A stretch of DNA of 64,000 bases from Leptobrachium leishanense (Eukaryota; Chordata; Amphibia; Anura; Megophryidae): assembly GCA_009667805.1 (NCBI GenBank), contig CM019075.1, positions 12,787,738 to 12,851,737 of the forward strand, written 5' to 3'. A program made the translations under genes and the position numbers. Below are positions 34,466 to 47,500 of this stretch, piece after piece. The stretch's first letter is position 1, and every line of letters begins with the position of its first letter. The notes below the pieces were generated by a model that saw only the letters and a program-made list of their open reading frames with translations, made no database searches and was not told where the DNA came from.

Positions 34466-34786
34466 GGGGTTATTCAGAGAGAGGTGAAAAGCAGGAGAAT
34501 GACTGGAGAAGTAAAAATTCTAGGTCAAAATAGCCAAACCAGAAAAATTTTCACATTTATCTCACTTTCCAAATCGGCAATTTGGTCTAGATCAGGGGTC
34601 AGCAACCTTGGCTCCCTGATGTTTTGGGAACTACATTTCCCATGTGGCTCAGTCAGCCTAATGGGTGACTGAGCATCGTGGGAGATGTAGTTCCCAAAAC
34701 ATCAGGGAGCCAAGGTTGCTGACCTCTTGTCTAGATTGTTCATTCTTCTGGCAAGTCTCCTGGTTTTCACCTCTCTGAATAGCCCT
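34466..34786. repeat. Foldback MITE family C, copy C1 (interrupted)
   Basis: GGGGTTATTCAGAGAGAGGT begins the left arm and CACCTCTCTGAATAGCCCTG ends the right arm. The arms carry the shared AATGACTGGAGAAG...CAAAATAGCC sequence. An hAT-like element splits the centre. Confidence 0.85.
34593..34728. repeat. hAT-like foldback MITE nested in C1
   Basis: 136 bp with long inverted arms (CAGCAACCTTGGCTCCCTGA / TCAGGGAGCCAAGGTTGCTG), flanked by the 8-bp duplication GTCTAGAT at 34585-34592 and 34729-34736. Confidence 0.88.
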
Positions 34787-35883
34787 GTAAGTCAACAAGC
34801 CAGTAGAGGATGGTGTAGGTCTCTGCAGGACACGAATCCTCTGCAAGGTTTACGCTGTATAGAATAAGGCAGCATGTTACGTGGCTGTCTGAGCTATGTA
34901 TGGAGCCAGAGGCCATGGATGGAGCGAGAGCACAGACGCTAAAGAATTCTGAAAAATACTGCCCCCTGCTGTGTATATATAATATATGGGGGAAAATAAA
35001 ACAATTAGAGAATGAATTCTTAACAGAATATATATTATTACAATAAATTTAATTTTAAAATTCTTATTATAGGTGTAATCGTTTGACGTGTACAATCAGC
35101 TGGGAGAAGACATCTCTTGCAGCTAACGTCAGATAAGGTAAATCTTCTTTTTGTTAGCAATAAACCAGTTACTGCTTTGTGCAAGGTGGTTTCTAAAGCT
35201 TTAAGAGCCGATATTTGCTTCATCTCCGTAATTTGCATATTTTCGGATCCAGATAGGAATGATGATGATGACGATCACAGATTGTGGTTTGGTTCTCTTT
35301 TTGGGAGTCTCTCTATACAGTGCCTTGTTAAAAGGGTTAAAGGGCCGTGGGGGCATCTGACCTTCAGGATCCACTTTCCCAGCTCCTGGTCCTCAAGTAT
35401 CCCAAACAGGTCACATGTCAAGGATTCCTTTGGAGAAATGCGGACTGAATCCTGCAATCACTGAGCAGCAAATCATGTCACCTGCTGTGCGTCACATATC
35501 CTGCAAACCTGGCCTGTTAGGGGGTACAAGAGGACCAGGTTTGGGGAACCGTGCGTTGTATGAGCTTCTAGTTCATGCACACCTTTTCCATTTACTGCTG
35601 TGTTTTGCTTAAGATATCAAAAGTGGTCTTAACCTTAGAAATGTCCAAACTTGTGGATGTCTTACCTTGGGCCACCAGCTGTGGTTACAGTTAAAAATTC
35701 CTAAAATATTCATAATTATCACATTACAGCTGGAGGATCAACAGAAAAAAAAACCTCTAGGATGGAGAACACTACTTGGAATTTCCATAGCGCTTTAGAA
35801 ACGGGAAGATATGAATAAAAGACACGGCAATAGAGAGAATACAGAGCCCTGCCCTCAGAGCAATCCGGCAATCAAAGCAGTGT
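34787..35883. other. Intergenic, nothing recognised
   Basis: Inverted short words CTGGTCCTC / AGGACCAGG near 35386 and 35541 hint at a decayed repeat. No coding support. Confidence 0.4.
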
Positions 35884-36197
35884 TAGGCCGGGGTCAGACG
35901 AGCGTTTTCAGAGCGGAAGGAACATCCATGAGAGTGGACGTTCCTTCCACTGACGCCTGTCTCGCTGTGCGTAGTTATCGCGCTCAGCGCTGCAAGGCTC
36001 GATTCCCTCCTGTGGAGGATGGCGCTGCGCAGCCCCGTTGCACGAGTGTTGATGGGGAGGCTTTCAGAACGTCCGCAGCATGCCTGTTGTAGTGCGTGCA
36101 ATTTGCGCGTGTGGTCGGCCCCGTCGAAGCGTCACAACGCTGCGACGTATGCCGGGAGGCACGTCCACACATAGTGCGCTTGTCTGACCCAGGCCTT
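35884..36197. repeat. MITE family B, copy B2
   Basis: The ends are TAGGCCGGGGTCAGACGAGC and TTGTCTGACCCAGGCCTTA. Confidence 0.8.
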
Positions 36198-37062
36198 ACA
36201 AGTGCTCTGCCAGATGGCCGAGGAGCTTACAATCTGAAAGGTTACATGCCTTCATATAATATGTCTACACTTGTTCCTCCAAAACCTGAAATGTGCTTTT
36301 TGACATTAACAGTTGTTTAAAAAATAAACAAACAAACACAGAATACCCAATGGAAAGCTTAAAAATATGTACATCACCCTCAAGGAGAGGGCGGGAGAGA
36401 GACTTTGCTTTCCCAGATAATTTATCTCCATGATTTAAGACCAGTTTCTTTTCGCTATTTTCCCTTTTCAGGATAACGACATTTTGTGTTAATAGTTCAG
36501 TAACAAAAAAAAAACAAATAATAAAAGAATAAATAACAAAACAGGACACTTAGTGCAACAGAATAACATTCGGCATACAAATACAGGGACAATTCAGCCG
36601 CGACGACGTATCTACGGCTAAGAGGTTGTGTTGTTCAAGGCATGAATTCAAAGCACAGCCTGGCCCCAGTTTTCTATCGGATCTGAGTAATGCCCCTTAC
36701 GTGACCATGCGGAGAGGAGAGAGGTACAGGCTCTTCGTCCATCTGCCACTTTTAAGGTTAGGTGTCTTGCGTAGCAGCTCGGAGAAGTCGCCCAGTGATA
36801 CAGAGACGGGAATTGTGACAGACAGACCCATCACATTGTGTGCGGGGACTTGTAAGGCCGGTCAAGAAAAATACCGAGTGGTTATAAGTTTAAAATCCGA
36901 GTGCGTCGAGAAGCCGTAACGTCAGAGAGTAAACAGCAACACAAGGAAGAAAGGGCAGGGAACAGAATCTTCCCAAACCCGTCCACATCTTCTCAACCCC
37001 AAATGTGAACTGAGAGGTTAAGTTGAACGTGAACATAGTGGTGTAGGAGAGGCCCTGGACTC
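36198..37062 (-). other. Region downstream of the DHHC gene stop, possible 3' UTR
   Basis: Follows the stop codon of the palmitoyltransferase gene on the minus strand. No clear AATAAA was found on that strand here, so the 3' end is not placed. Confidence 0.4.
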
Positions 37063-37151
37063 TCAGACGTCATAGTTGGGAAGGTAGCTGTAGGCCGGAC
37101 CGCCAGATGAAGGAGGACTGTTACACGGGAAAAACCAGCAGATTATGTAAC
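37063..37151 (-). CDS. DHHC gene exon 9 and stop
   Basis: Acceptor TTTCTGCAG|GTTACA. Encodes [10 protein letters not shown] and the C-terminus [10 protein letters not shown]. Stop TGA at 37065-37063. Confidence 0.95.
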
Positions 37152-40100
37152 CTGCAGAAAAAGGGAAATAATTTATGGCAGATTAAATATCAAACAGCAA
37201 GCAAAGCGAGTAGTAAAAATGGAAAAATTCAGGATGCCCCAAAACAGAGGAGTTGATTCCCCTTCCCCCTAATCCTTGTCACCCAAAAGATTGACAGGAG
37301 AGTGATTCCCTCCCTCTGTCTCTTCTATCTACGGTGGTTAATTAGGAAACACATTTAACGTAGCAATGTTTAATTAGCTGCCGGGGTTGTGATATAATCC
37401 TCATAATCTTTGATTATGAGAAAGGCAGCCTCGCCGGCCGAAACGTTGCTGCTAACCCAATTAACTATTTATTAGCATGGACTGAAAGGTTGGTAACTTC
37501 CTTTGCTAATATTTGTGTTTTTAATGGCTGATCTGGGCCCCTGGAACACCCTCAGATATGAAACAATCAGCACATGTAACTTTTTTTTGCATAACACTGG
37601 AAAATCCTCCAAGTGTCAGCTCCTCTTTAAAAGGGACTCTACCACCAAAAATGTCCTTATTGGGTTTATTTGATGTTGCTGATATCTTACATGTGTTTTG
37701 TTTTTCTCTTGTATGTTTAGTTAAGAAAATATTTTACTGTGTCACTGGGTACATCCATTGTTTGAGATGTTGTACCCCCCCCCCCCCACTGTATCTTTCC
37801 ATCACTTGCTCCTCACCATGTGGCTTTGGCCATAGTGTTGTGGAAATTTTAGTATGTGGACATTATAGTCTAGGATGTGTGTGTTTTTATAAGTTGTCAT
37901 CTGTCTCCCTGTGTTGGATTTGAATGTGTGGTTTCAAATCCAAGCCAGCGGCGTACATTATACTGTAGGGATAAGGTGTGTACAGGGGGCCGGTCAGTCA
38001 TTCTAGTCCACACCTCTGTCCTTTTGATATGTAAATGTATTTACTGGTCAAACTTGTTTTCTGTTGGATAGTCAATGGCCACTGGGCGTTGTCCTATGGT
38101 GTAATAAACAAATGACCAGAAGCCAGGAGCTCACGGAGGGCACTTTGGACTTGGCTCTTGGCTGAGGTGGTCAGATGAACTCCAGGTAGAAACAACGTGA
38201 TGGTGTCTGTCTCTTTACTGCGCGGGTTCAGGTACGTATGGCAGGGATGGCAGAGAGCTGCTTGTAAGTACAGCGGATCAAACTACATTAGGGAATTGAT
38301 AGTAGATTAATTTCCAAAACAATAGAATGGATCAGTCACCGACTCACACTGTATTGTGTGGGATGCATTCAAAGGATCTCACCAGAGGGTAGATTAAAAG
38401 GCTTTTAAACTCACTGCAATCTCTTCTCGAGTAGCATATACAGCACAGTAGATCCACTGCAGCCTTGTCTAACCATACCCCCTCACCCATTGCCCCTTCA
38501 CTATTGATTTTCCTACGGCACAGCTGCAAAGTGAGACTTGTGCTAAGATTTTGGTAAATGTTGCATCATGGGAAAAATCCAAATGAAACAAAAAAGTTGC
38601 TTTTTACATGCAGTTGTGTTTTATAATGCACAAGTAATTCATTGCTTATGTTAGTGTTCCTTTAAATACAGAGCAGATAATAATATCAGTGGGCCGGCAC
38701 ACTTGGCCATCCAGAGGTTTTTAAGCCAAATCTTCCGTGATGCACAGCCACCCATTTGGTTGTCTGGAACTACATTTCCCATGAGTCCCTAGGACATATG
38801 AATGGACAAGGTTGCTGTCCCCCTGAAATATATAGTCACGTGAACCAGCTGCAGCTCAGAGCCTCACCTCTGCCAAACACCTCACGGAGCAGCGCCATCT
38901 TTGGTTTGCGGGTGTGAGTGACCTCCTTGCGGGCTTCTTTCAACAGTCGATTCCTCAGTTGTTCAATCGGCGTCTCGTCGTTAATGATAGAGACGATCTT
39001 CAAAAGAAATAAGAAAAAACAAAAAAGACAGAGTGCTCATGGGGCCCAAACACAATCATGCTAATTTCTTATATATATAAAAAATTAAAAAGCCGGCAAC
39101 AACTTAAATTTTATTTAGGGTAAGGTTTGAAAAGAAGTCTGGTTTTGCATTAAAATTTCTTTAAACAGCAGATTTTTAAAGATTTCTGGGTTCCAACAAT
39201 GGCCAAATCAATATTATAGTGTGCCTGCACCACCCAGCGGCATGTTGTATTATACCGTCAGGGCATGGATTGGCCATAAAGGCCAGTGCGTTAGGTTTTA
39301 AGGAGACATCCGTTAGTACCATCTTTTGATCCAGCAACGGGCGCCGCCATGTTTCACCCTCGGTGGGTGGAGCTAACTGGGTCTACCACAATCAGGTGCA
39401 CGGACTGAACAGAGGGCCGTCCTATTGGACAACTCTCCTTCAAGCTGACCCTCCCCACTGCAATTTTTTTGATGCCCCCCTATCCTTCTTAAATGTTCCA
39501 AAAGTAAAGTAGAAATGTAAAGTATCTGGCTGCGAAACACATTTTTAAAGGCTTACCTGATCGTAAAAAATAACCGTAACGAAAAGGCCAAAGAGGGCAG
39601 ATTCTATGAGTAGGAGGATACAGTGCGCTCTGAAAAGCAGATAAACACAAGGGTTACAGTGACAGCACACAGCGACAGAGTATCAGGCCGCTCCAAACGC
39701 GTACAGGGTTAATCTGCCGCCGGCTTTCCCCACACGCATTATACATACTAATAATTGGCTATGTGCATATCATGATAATCACTCTGATGCCCGACGTCAA
39801 CAGGGCAACTGCTATATATATATATATATATTATATACACACACACACATGCACGTGTATGGCACGCTGAAATTTGACAGAACACACTCATATGACAAAA
39901 TAATCAGGGCTGTCAAACTCACGGTGCCCCAGCTGTTAACTCCTCCAATTCTCAGAATTTATTCAGTGCGATAGCCAGCCAGGGAATCATGGGAGTTGTA
40001 GTTTAGAAACATCTCTGGGACCAGAGTTTAACAGCCATAAATAAAATTAGAGACTACTTTTTTCCTCAGGTTTGAGCAGGTTTCAGAAAAAGATGAAGCC

Positions 40101-43100
40101 CTCAATGACCATCCACTTCCCACCTTGCCGTCAGAAGCCATTGCTTTGGAACGGCAGTGCCTGTGGTCTTCTATATTGTTGATGCGCTTAGAGTTACTAC
40201 CATCAAATGCATCTCTGCTGAAATTGCGGCTTTGTGCTTTCCAGTGTTGGCTAACTCAAAAGTATTAAGACATTTCTTAATGCAATCAACTAAGCTGACG
40301 AGCAGGGCCGGTGCTTCCACTAGGCAACCGCCTAGGGCGCACTGCCACCTAGGGGCGCAGCTGGCCCCAACCCTGGTTTCATTATTGTAACCCTTCCTCA
40401 TTGTTGGCTTGTGTAGCCGGCAGTGGCGGCTCGCAAAGCGGACCCCCACTAGTGGCGCAGAAGGTGGGCATCTTATGGCGACGCGCAGGTGCCAACAGAT
40501 GGCATGCGGGCGCCACAAAAGGCAGATAACAGAAAGAAATAATTTCCCTTATTAAATGACCCCAGTCTGACCCTTACAGATGCACGTTGTTATTATACAC
40601 AGCTTCCTTATCAGCTTCTTCTACAGCGGCTCTTTTGGGCGGCCACAGCCACGTGACCATGACCAAGCATATGGCGTAGAGACTGGCAAGGCCTGCAACA
40701 ATAAAGTAACAGAATCGAGATATTGTAGAAAGAATAAACAGAAGATGTTACACAAACGGGCGATTATCAAACGTTGACATTTTGTAAAGTGTTTGGGTCC
40801 TGTCAGCCAGTGTCTGACGCAGATAATAAATTATATAAATCACCTATTTAAGTATTGGATAATAAAGGCCCGAGCGATATGCAATGGGACATCTACAAAC
40901 ACCAAATGCTAACATTTGCAAACTGAGTGATTCCTACTTTCTGGCTGCATAGGTCTCCCCTTCTCCCGATATAATGTTCTGTATTTCAGCATTCCCCCCA
41001 TTAAAAATGCTTGTTCGGGCAGAACGCGTTTCCCTGATTAACCATTTTTTCCTCCCTCCAACTTCTTTTCCTCTCCCTCCACTCCACATAAAGGGGATTA
41101 TTCACCAAGCGCCAGTGTTGCAGCGACGACAAACGCTGGCACTTCACAAAAGTGAGATCCAAAGAGTGACAGAGGCTTCACAGTGCAACTTCCCCTGTTG
41201 CTCGCTCTTTGAATTTTGCTTTGGTGAAATGTCGTCGCCATGATGTGTATTTTAGGATTGCACGGTTCCCTGTGCTGGAGCTGGGCCTCTTAAGACCATA
41301 TACAACTCTATAAGGTCAAACAGTGACCTGCGCCTAGCTTCTCCCGCATCACCTCTTCCCATGACAGACTGCAGGATTTCTCACACGCAGCCGCCATCAT
41401 CTGGGACGCTCTCCCTCGTACTGTCAGACTCTCCCCTAGTTTCCCTTCCTTCAAACGCGCCCTTAAGACAATCCTATTCAGGCAAGCCAAACCCCCCCCC
41501 CCACTCACTAATACACCTCACTGCCCCAACTAGTCCGTCACTCTCGCCTTGCAGTCCGTCACTCTCGCCTTGCAGTCCCAACCATTAGAGATTGTGAGTT
41601 CTTACGGGAATAGGGCTCTCGTTTCCTCCTGTACTAGTTTGTCAAAATGTTCAGTGTATTGTGCCCATTGTACAGCGCTGCGGAATATGCTGGCGCTTTA
41701 TAAATAAAGACTTAATAACTACTTTGTGTACATTTAATACATATGACTGCTTTTAGCTTTAAAAATCTGTTTCTCTTCTCCCCTTCACCTTTTTATTTGG
41801 TCTTTACTGGGAAAACAAAAGGCAAACAAAACAAAACTTGCAGATTGGGGACATTGTCAGCAGAAATGAAAGGACATACTGGTGTAGAAGAGAAACTGGA
41901 TGAAGTATTTCTGGTTCAGCTCCCCTACACAATTGTTTATCCTGTCGAAGACAGAAGGAAAACGTCACTACAGAAAATTAAAAGGGAGAAATGTCCGTCT
42001 CTATGTTGGATGATTATAATACTGATACAATTCTTTACAAAAAACACTAGGGATGCACCGAGACTTTTATTTTATGTCATGCGACACTTTCCAATAAGAA
42101 CAGACCTCATATAAAAGTGCCCCCAGCTCACATGTATATACCCCCCCCCCCGAGATATATACATATACACAGAATGCCCCCAGCTCTCATGGATACTGCC
42201 CCCAGCTCTCATGGATACTGCCCCATCGAACGCTGGGGAAGCTGGCCGCGTGCATGAAAAGCACACGACCATTATTATTCTTTATTTATAAAGCGCCAGC
42301 ATATTCTGCAGCGTTCCCCTCCAGCGGCTGCAATACTCACCTCTTCCGAAGGTCCGTTCGCGCTGCTGTGGCGCGATCACGTGGCCGCCAGGCGCATCTG
42401 TGATGCTGCCTCTCGGCTGGGCGCCGGCGTCCACTTGAGTATTGCAGCCGCTGGAGGGGAACGCTGGCCGCGTGCTTTTCATGCACGCAGCCAGCTTCCC
42501 CAGCCCCGCGGATACAGGCAAGCCGGCCCAGCACCGGCTTCCAGTAATCGGGGGGTGTTTCGGGCCATTTGCACGAGTACTAAGTACTCGTGCAAACGGC
42601 AGTATCGGCACCGATACTAGTATCGGTGCATCCGTACAAAACAGCCAAAGATGAAGAGCTTATCACAAACGCATTTGCACCGGCCACACTCTGCAAAAAG
42701 CTCCTCATTATGGCATATGCGTGCTTGAAAGGAAACGAGCAGCCTGTAAACAAACCACGGGCAATGGTGATCCATGCGCCGGATGCAGCGGTGGCAAATT
42801 CGGCAGTGGTGCGCTCGAGGTGGTCTGTACGTTTCGCAGCGGTTGCACACTGTCCAGTCCTCGTTGCCCTGTGCAAACACAAAGAAACGTATAATACAAA
42901 TCACGTCCCGTCTAGACAACTCAGGTCGACCTCCACCTGTACTGCCAACTCTGGCCTCCGAGGCTTCTCAAGGGCCGCTCTGGTCCTGTGGAATAACTTG
43001 CCTCGCCCTATCAAACTCTCCCCTGATCTTCAGGCCTTCAAGAAATCTCTCAAAACCTATCTCTTCAGATTATGTACCGCATCACTGATGCAACTCATCC

Positions 43101-44539
43101 CTCTGCTCACACATGATTGAAGCCGCTTGTATGGCCCCACCATTCCCAAACCACTGGCACTAATGATCCTGCTATCTAGTGCATTCCTCTTGTCTTCTTC
43201 AACCCCAACCCCTCTAGATTGTAAGCTCCTATGAGCAGGGCCCTCTACACCTCTTGTTTCCATCCTATGTCTGTTTATCTGTATCGCGTTCCTTTTGGTT
43301 ATTGTAAAGCGCTGCGGAAACTGTTGGCGCTATATAGATGACGATAGTAAAAAGACAACATTGAGCGGGTGAGAGTGTGCCCGTTATCCCATCCGTTGCC
43401 AATCACACGAATGAATCAGCACTTGCAGGGATATTCAGAGAGCGGTGAAAAGCAGGAGAATGACTGGAGATTGGAAAATTCTAGGTCAAAATAGCCAAAC
43501 CAGAAAAATTCTCCCATTTATCTCACTTTCCACATCGGCTATTTTGACCTAGAATTTTTCATTCTCCAGTCATTCTCCTGCTTTTCACCGCTCTCTGAAT
43601 AACCCTGATTGTCATTATCAAGGTATGCATTTGAGTATATGAGACTATCACCCAGCTATGGTTGCCAGATCGGCCATGTTTTCCTGGGTGCATTATGTAT
43701 TAATGCTGATGGGCAGTGCATGAAAAATGCGACCCTGCAGCATGTAGAATCCATATGCCACAGCTAAGTAATCCCAGGTGACCTGCCTTGGTTTCCTACC
43801 TGCATCAGATGAATTATACATGTTGCAGGGCAGCACTTTTCCATGTGCCCCCACTCTGCATGAAATGGTAATATATGTCGAAGAAAACACGACTGATCTG
43901 GCAATCGTACATGCAATACAGTTTATTGTAATGGTGTTTGCAATTTGCTGGTGCAATCGCCGTGGTCTGTGTCAAGTCCTTTTAAAGGGGAGGGACCCCA
44001 CAGGAAGTGTAAGTGGTGTCCTGGTGACACGGTGGGCAGAGGGTACCAGCACACAAGCCCCCCCCCCCCACCTCAGACATGACACTTAACCTACTCCAAT
44101 GACCATTGTCATATTCTCTACTGGATTGGATGTGATGCTTGTAGATGCACTTTATAGCCGGGGGGGGGGGGTCGGCCACGTGGGCCCTTCAGATGTTTGG
44201 GAACTACGTGGCCCATGAAAACATAAAAAGTAGCTGTACTTCAAAGGAGATAGATTTCAAAAACATCTGGGAGGAAGGGGTGGGGGGCAAGGTTGCTGAC
44301 CCCTGCTTTAAGGCATTGTGTTGAGGCCAGTCGACGAGGCATCGCGATCAGGACCAGTCTGCTTTTCACATATCCAGCGGGCACTGGCAAACCTTGCAGA
44401 TCTTACCATGTCGTTTTTGCGCGGCGTATTAGAGCGGAGGTCAGAGAAGTCGATGGCCATATCCGGCAGCGGTACAGTCCCTTAAAAACAATTAAAAAAG
44501 AAAAATATGTGATGCAGTTCTTTGAATTGCTGTGATGTG

Positions 44540-44572
<33 letters not shown>

Positions 44573-47500
44573 ATACAACTGAAGTAATTGTAGCCCATCG
44601 TGAATTATAAACAAAGGAAATAACACCTGATCAGCTGCATTTCCACCTTTTTTTAAGATACACCACTGAAGAAATGGCCATCCCTGGCATCTGGGGTGTT
44701 TTGGAACCACGTGTCCCTTAGTGCTCAGACAGGCGGGAGGGAGGCCAGCTGAGCATCATGGGATATGTAGTTGTGAAATACCTGGGGTGCCAAAGCTGCC
44801 CATCACTGAACTAATGATCACTTGGCATCAACACTACCAGGAGTGACTGGTCCTGTGAAAGGCACGGGTGAGCTTTACCTGGGTCAGAAAACACAGCTCG
44901 AGTGTGGCATGCCAGCAGCATAAACACCATCAGGTTGAATCCAGCAGCATGAATCGGGAACCAGACACTGGGTGCAGGAAACAAGAGTTTCATGGTTAGT
45001 TTGGTGACTGAATGGCGCGGCACGTGGCATCCTTTATCTTATTACACCTTCAGCCCAACATCCCATCCTATAGCACATAAATACCTGAAGGTATACAGGT
45101 CTCCAACCCTGCGCCGCTCGTTAACCATTATAAAACCCTTCCCCCCCCCCTGCATTTGAAGGAAATGCATGTAAAAAGGAAAAATATTGTTACCTCTTTA
45201 TGTTTCCGTTTTGTGGATTTTTCCCATGATGCAACATTTACCAAAATCTGTTCAAAAGTTTTACTTTGTTGCTGTACTTTAGCCTATACAGTATATGACC
45301 GTTAATGAGGTGGTGGAGGAGGGAGTGTTTAGCTAAGACAGCAGGAGGTCTATTGTGTTCATCAGGCTACCAGAGAGATGGCTGAATGAGATAAGACAGG
45401 GAGGTTAAAGAATAGCCGGTCCTTTTTTTTGCCCTTAATTGGGTACAGGCTACCAACAGCCTCTACCCAATTATTTTTGGTATTTCAGGTGATTTTACTC
45501 ATCTTTTGTCCCTCCTCATGCGCTGCTCCTCCTTTTCTATGCAATTTGCGCTCCCTGCACGTCTAGCGTAGTGTAGGGAATGCACATTGTGAACCGCAAC
45601 GGCACTTGCTTACTTTACATATGCAAGTATTGTATCGCTAGCGCACAACAATGGATTGCGACTGCACGCGCTGTTTCGATCACCGGCTTTCACTCTGACA
45701 ACAGCCGACTTCACGTGCGGACATCTCGAGTGACTGACAGCCGGAAAGTTCAAACCTCCTGGATGCCCTTTGAATACATCCCACACAATACAACGATGTT
45801 GGGAAGGGGGAATCCGTTTACAACACAAAATATCACACAATGGATGCACCCAGAGTGAAATATTTTCTAAACATACAAGCAAGAAAAATAAAAACACATG
45901 TAAGATATCAGCAACATAAAATAAAACACAATAAGGCTAGGGTCAGACTGAAGCAGTGCGAACGCGCGTTCTGGCGCACTTAATCACGGCCGTGCTAGCA
46001 GCAGATGCCGGGCAATGACGGCCAATATACGAAGTACGGTCGCACAAAAGTCCGGCTGCGCAACGCAAGTGGAAAATGAACGCATTTTTTCGAGAACGTT
46101 AAACCACTAGTACTGACGTACAGAGTGCGCTGCGTCCGCTAGCGGCGTGTGTGTGTGAATTGGAGACGTCAGACGCTGCTAATGTCCAGCCAACATAACG
46201 TCCAGATGCACAAAGTGTTTTATTGATGATCCGTACAAAATCACGGACGAAACTGCGCATAGTATGACCGCTATTGCGTATTCCGTGAAAAAATACGTCC
46301 ATTCTTCGAACGCACATTTTCACGGACAACGTGAAAAATGCGTTAGTCTGACCCTAGCCTAAGGACATTACATTTTTCGGTGGTAGCGGCCCTTTAACCT
46401 TATCCATCCCCATAACCTGTGGGGGGCCCCTTTTAACCCTATTCGCCCCATAACCTATGGGGAGCCCCTTTTAACCCTATCCATCCCCATAGTCTGTGGG
46501 GATCTCCTTTTAACCCTATCCATCCCCATAGCCTGTGGGGATCCCCTTTTAACCCTATCCATCCCCATAGCCTGTGGAGATCCCCTTTTAACCCTATCCA
46601 TCCCCATAGCCTGTGGGGATCTCCTTTTAACCCTATCCATCCCCATAGCCTGTGGGGATCCCCTTTTAACCCTATCCATCCCCATAGCCTGTGGGGATCC
46701 CCTTTTAACCCTATCCATCCCCATAGCCTGTGGGGATCCCCTTTTAACCCTATCCATCCCCATAGCCTGTGGGGATCCCCTTTTAACCCTATCCATCCCC
46801 ATAGCCTGTGGGGATCCCCTTTTAACCCTATCCATCCCCATAGCCTGTGGGGATCCCCTTTTAACCCTATCCATCCCCATAGCCTGTGGGGATCCCCTTT
46901 TAACCCTATCCACCCCCATAGCCTGTGGGGATCCCCTTTTAACCCTATCCACCCCCATAGCCTGTGGGGATCCCCTTTTAACCCTATCCACCCCCATAGC
47001 CTGTGGGGATCCCCTTTTAACCCTATCCACCCCCATAGCCTGTGGGGATCCCCTTTTAACCCTATCCACCCCCATAGCCTGTGGGGATCCCCTTTTAACC
47101 CTATCCACCCCCATAGCCTGTGGGGATCCCCTTTTAACCCTATCCACCCCCATAGCCTGTGGGGATCCCCTTTTAACCCTATCCACCCCCATAGCCTGTG
47201 GGGATCCCCTTTTAACCCTATCCATCCCCATAGCCTGTGGGGATCCCATTTTAACCCTATCCATCCCCATAGCCTGTGGGGATCCCCTTTTAACCCTATC
47301 CACCCCCATAGCCTGTGGGGATCCCCTTTTAACCCTATCCATCCCCATAGCCTGTGGGGATCCCCTTTTAACCCTATCCATCCTCATAGCCTGTGGGGAT
47401 CCCCTTTTAACCATATCCATCCCCATAGCCTGTGGGGATCCCATTTTAACCCTATCCATCCCCATAACCTGTGGGCCTCCCCTTTTAACCCTATTCGCCC

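Noticed and set aside
42590..43120. 176-codon plus-strand ORF as a gene
   Set aside because: Its end is a LINE ORF2 C-terminus and its start is antisense to DHHC exon 4.
46455..47465. 336-codon minus-strand ORF with a 13-residue repeat
   Set aside because: It is the 39-bp minisatellite read in a stop-free frame, lying in an intron.
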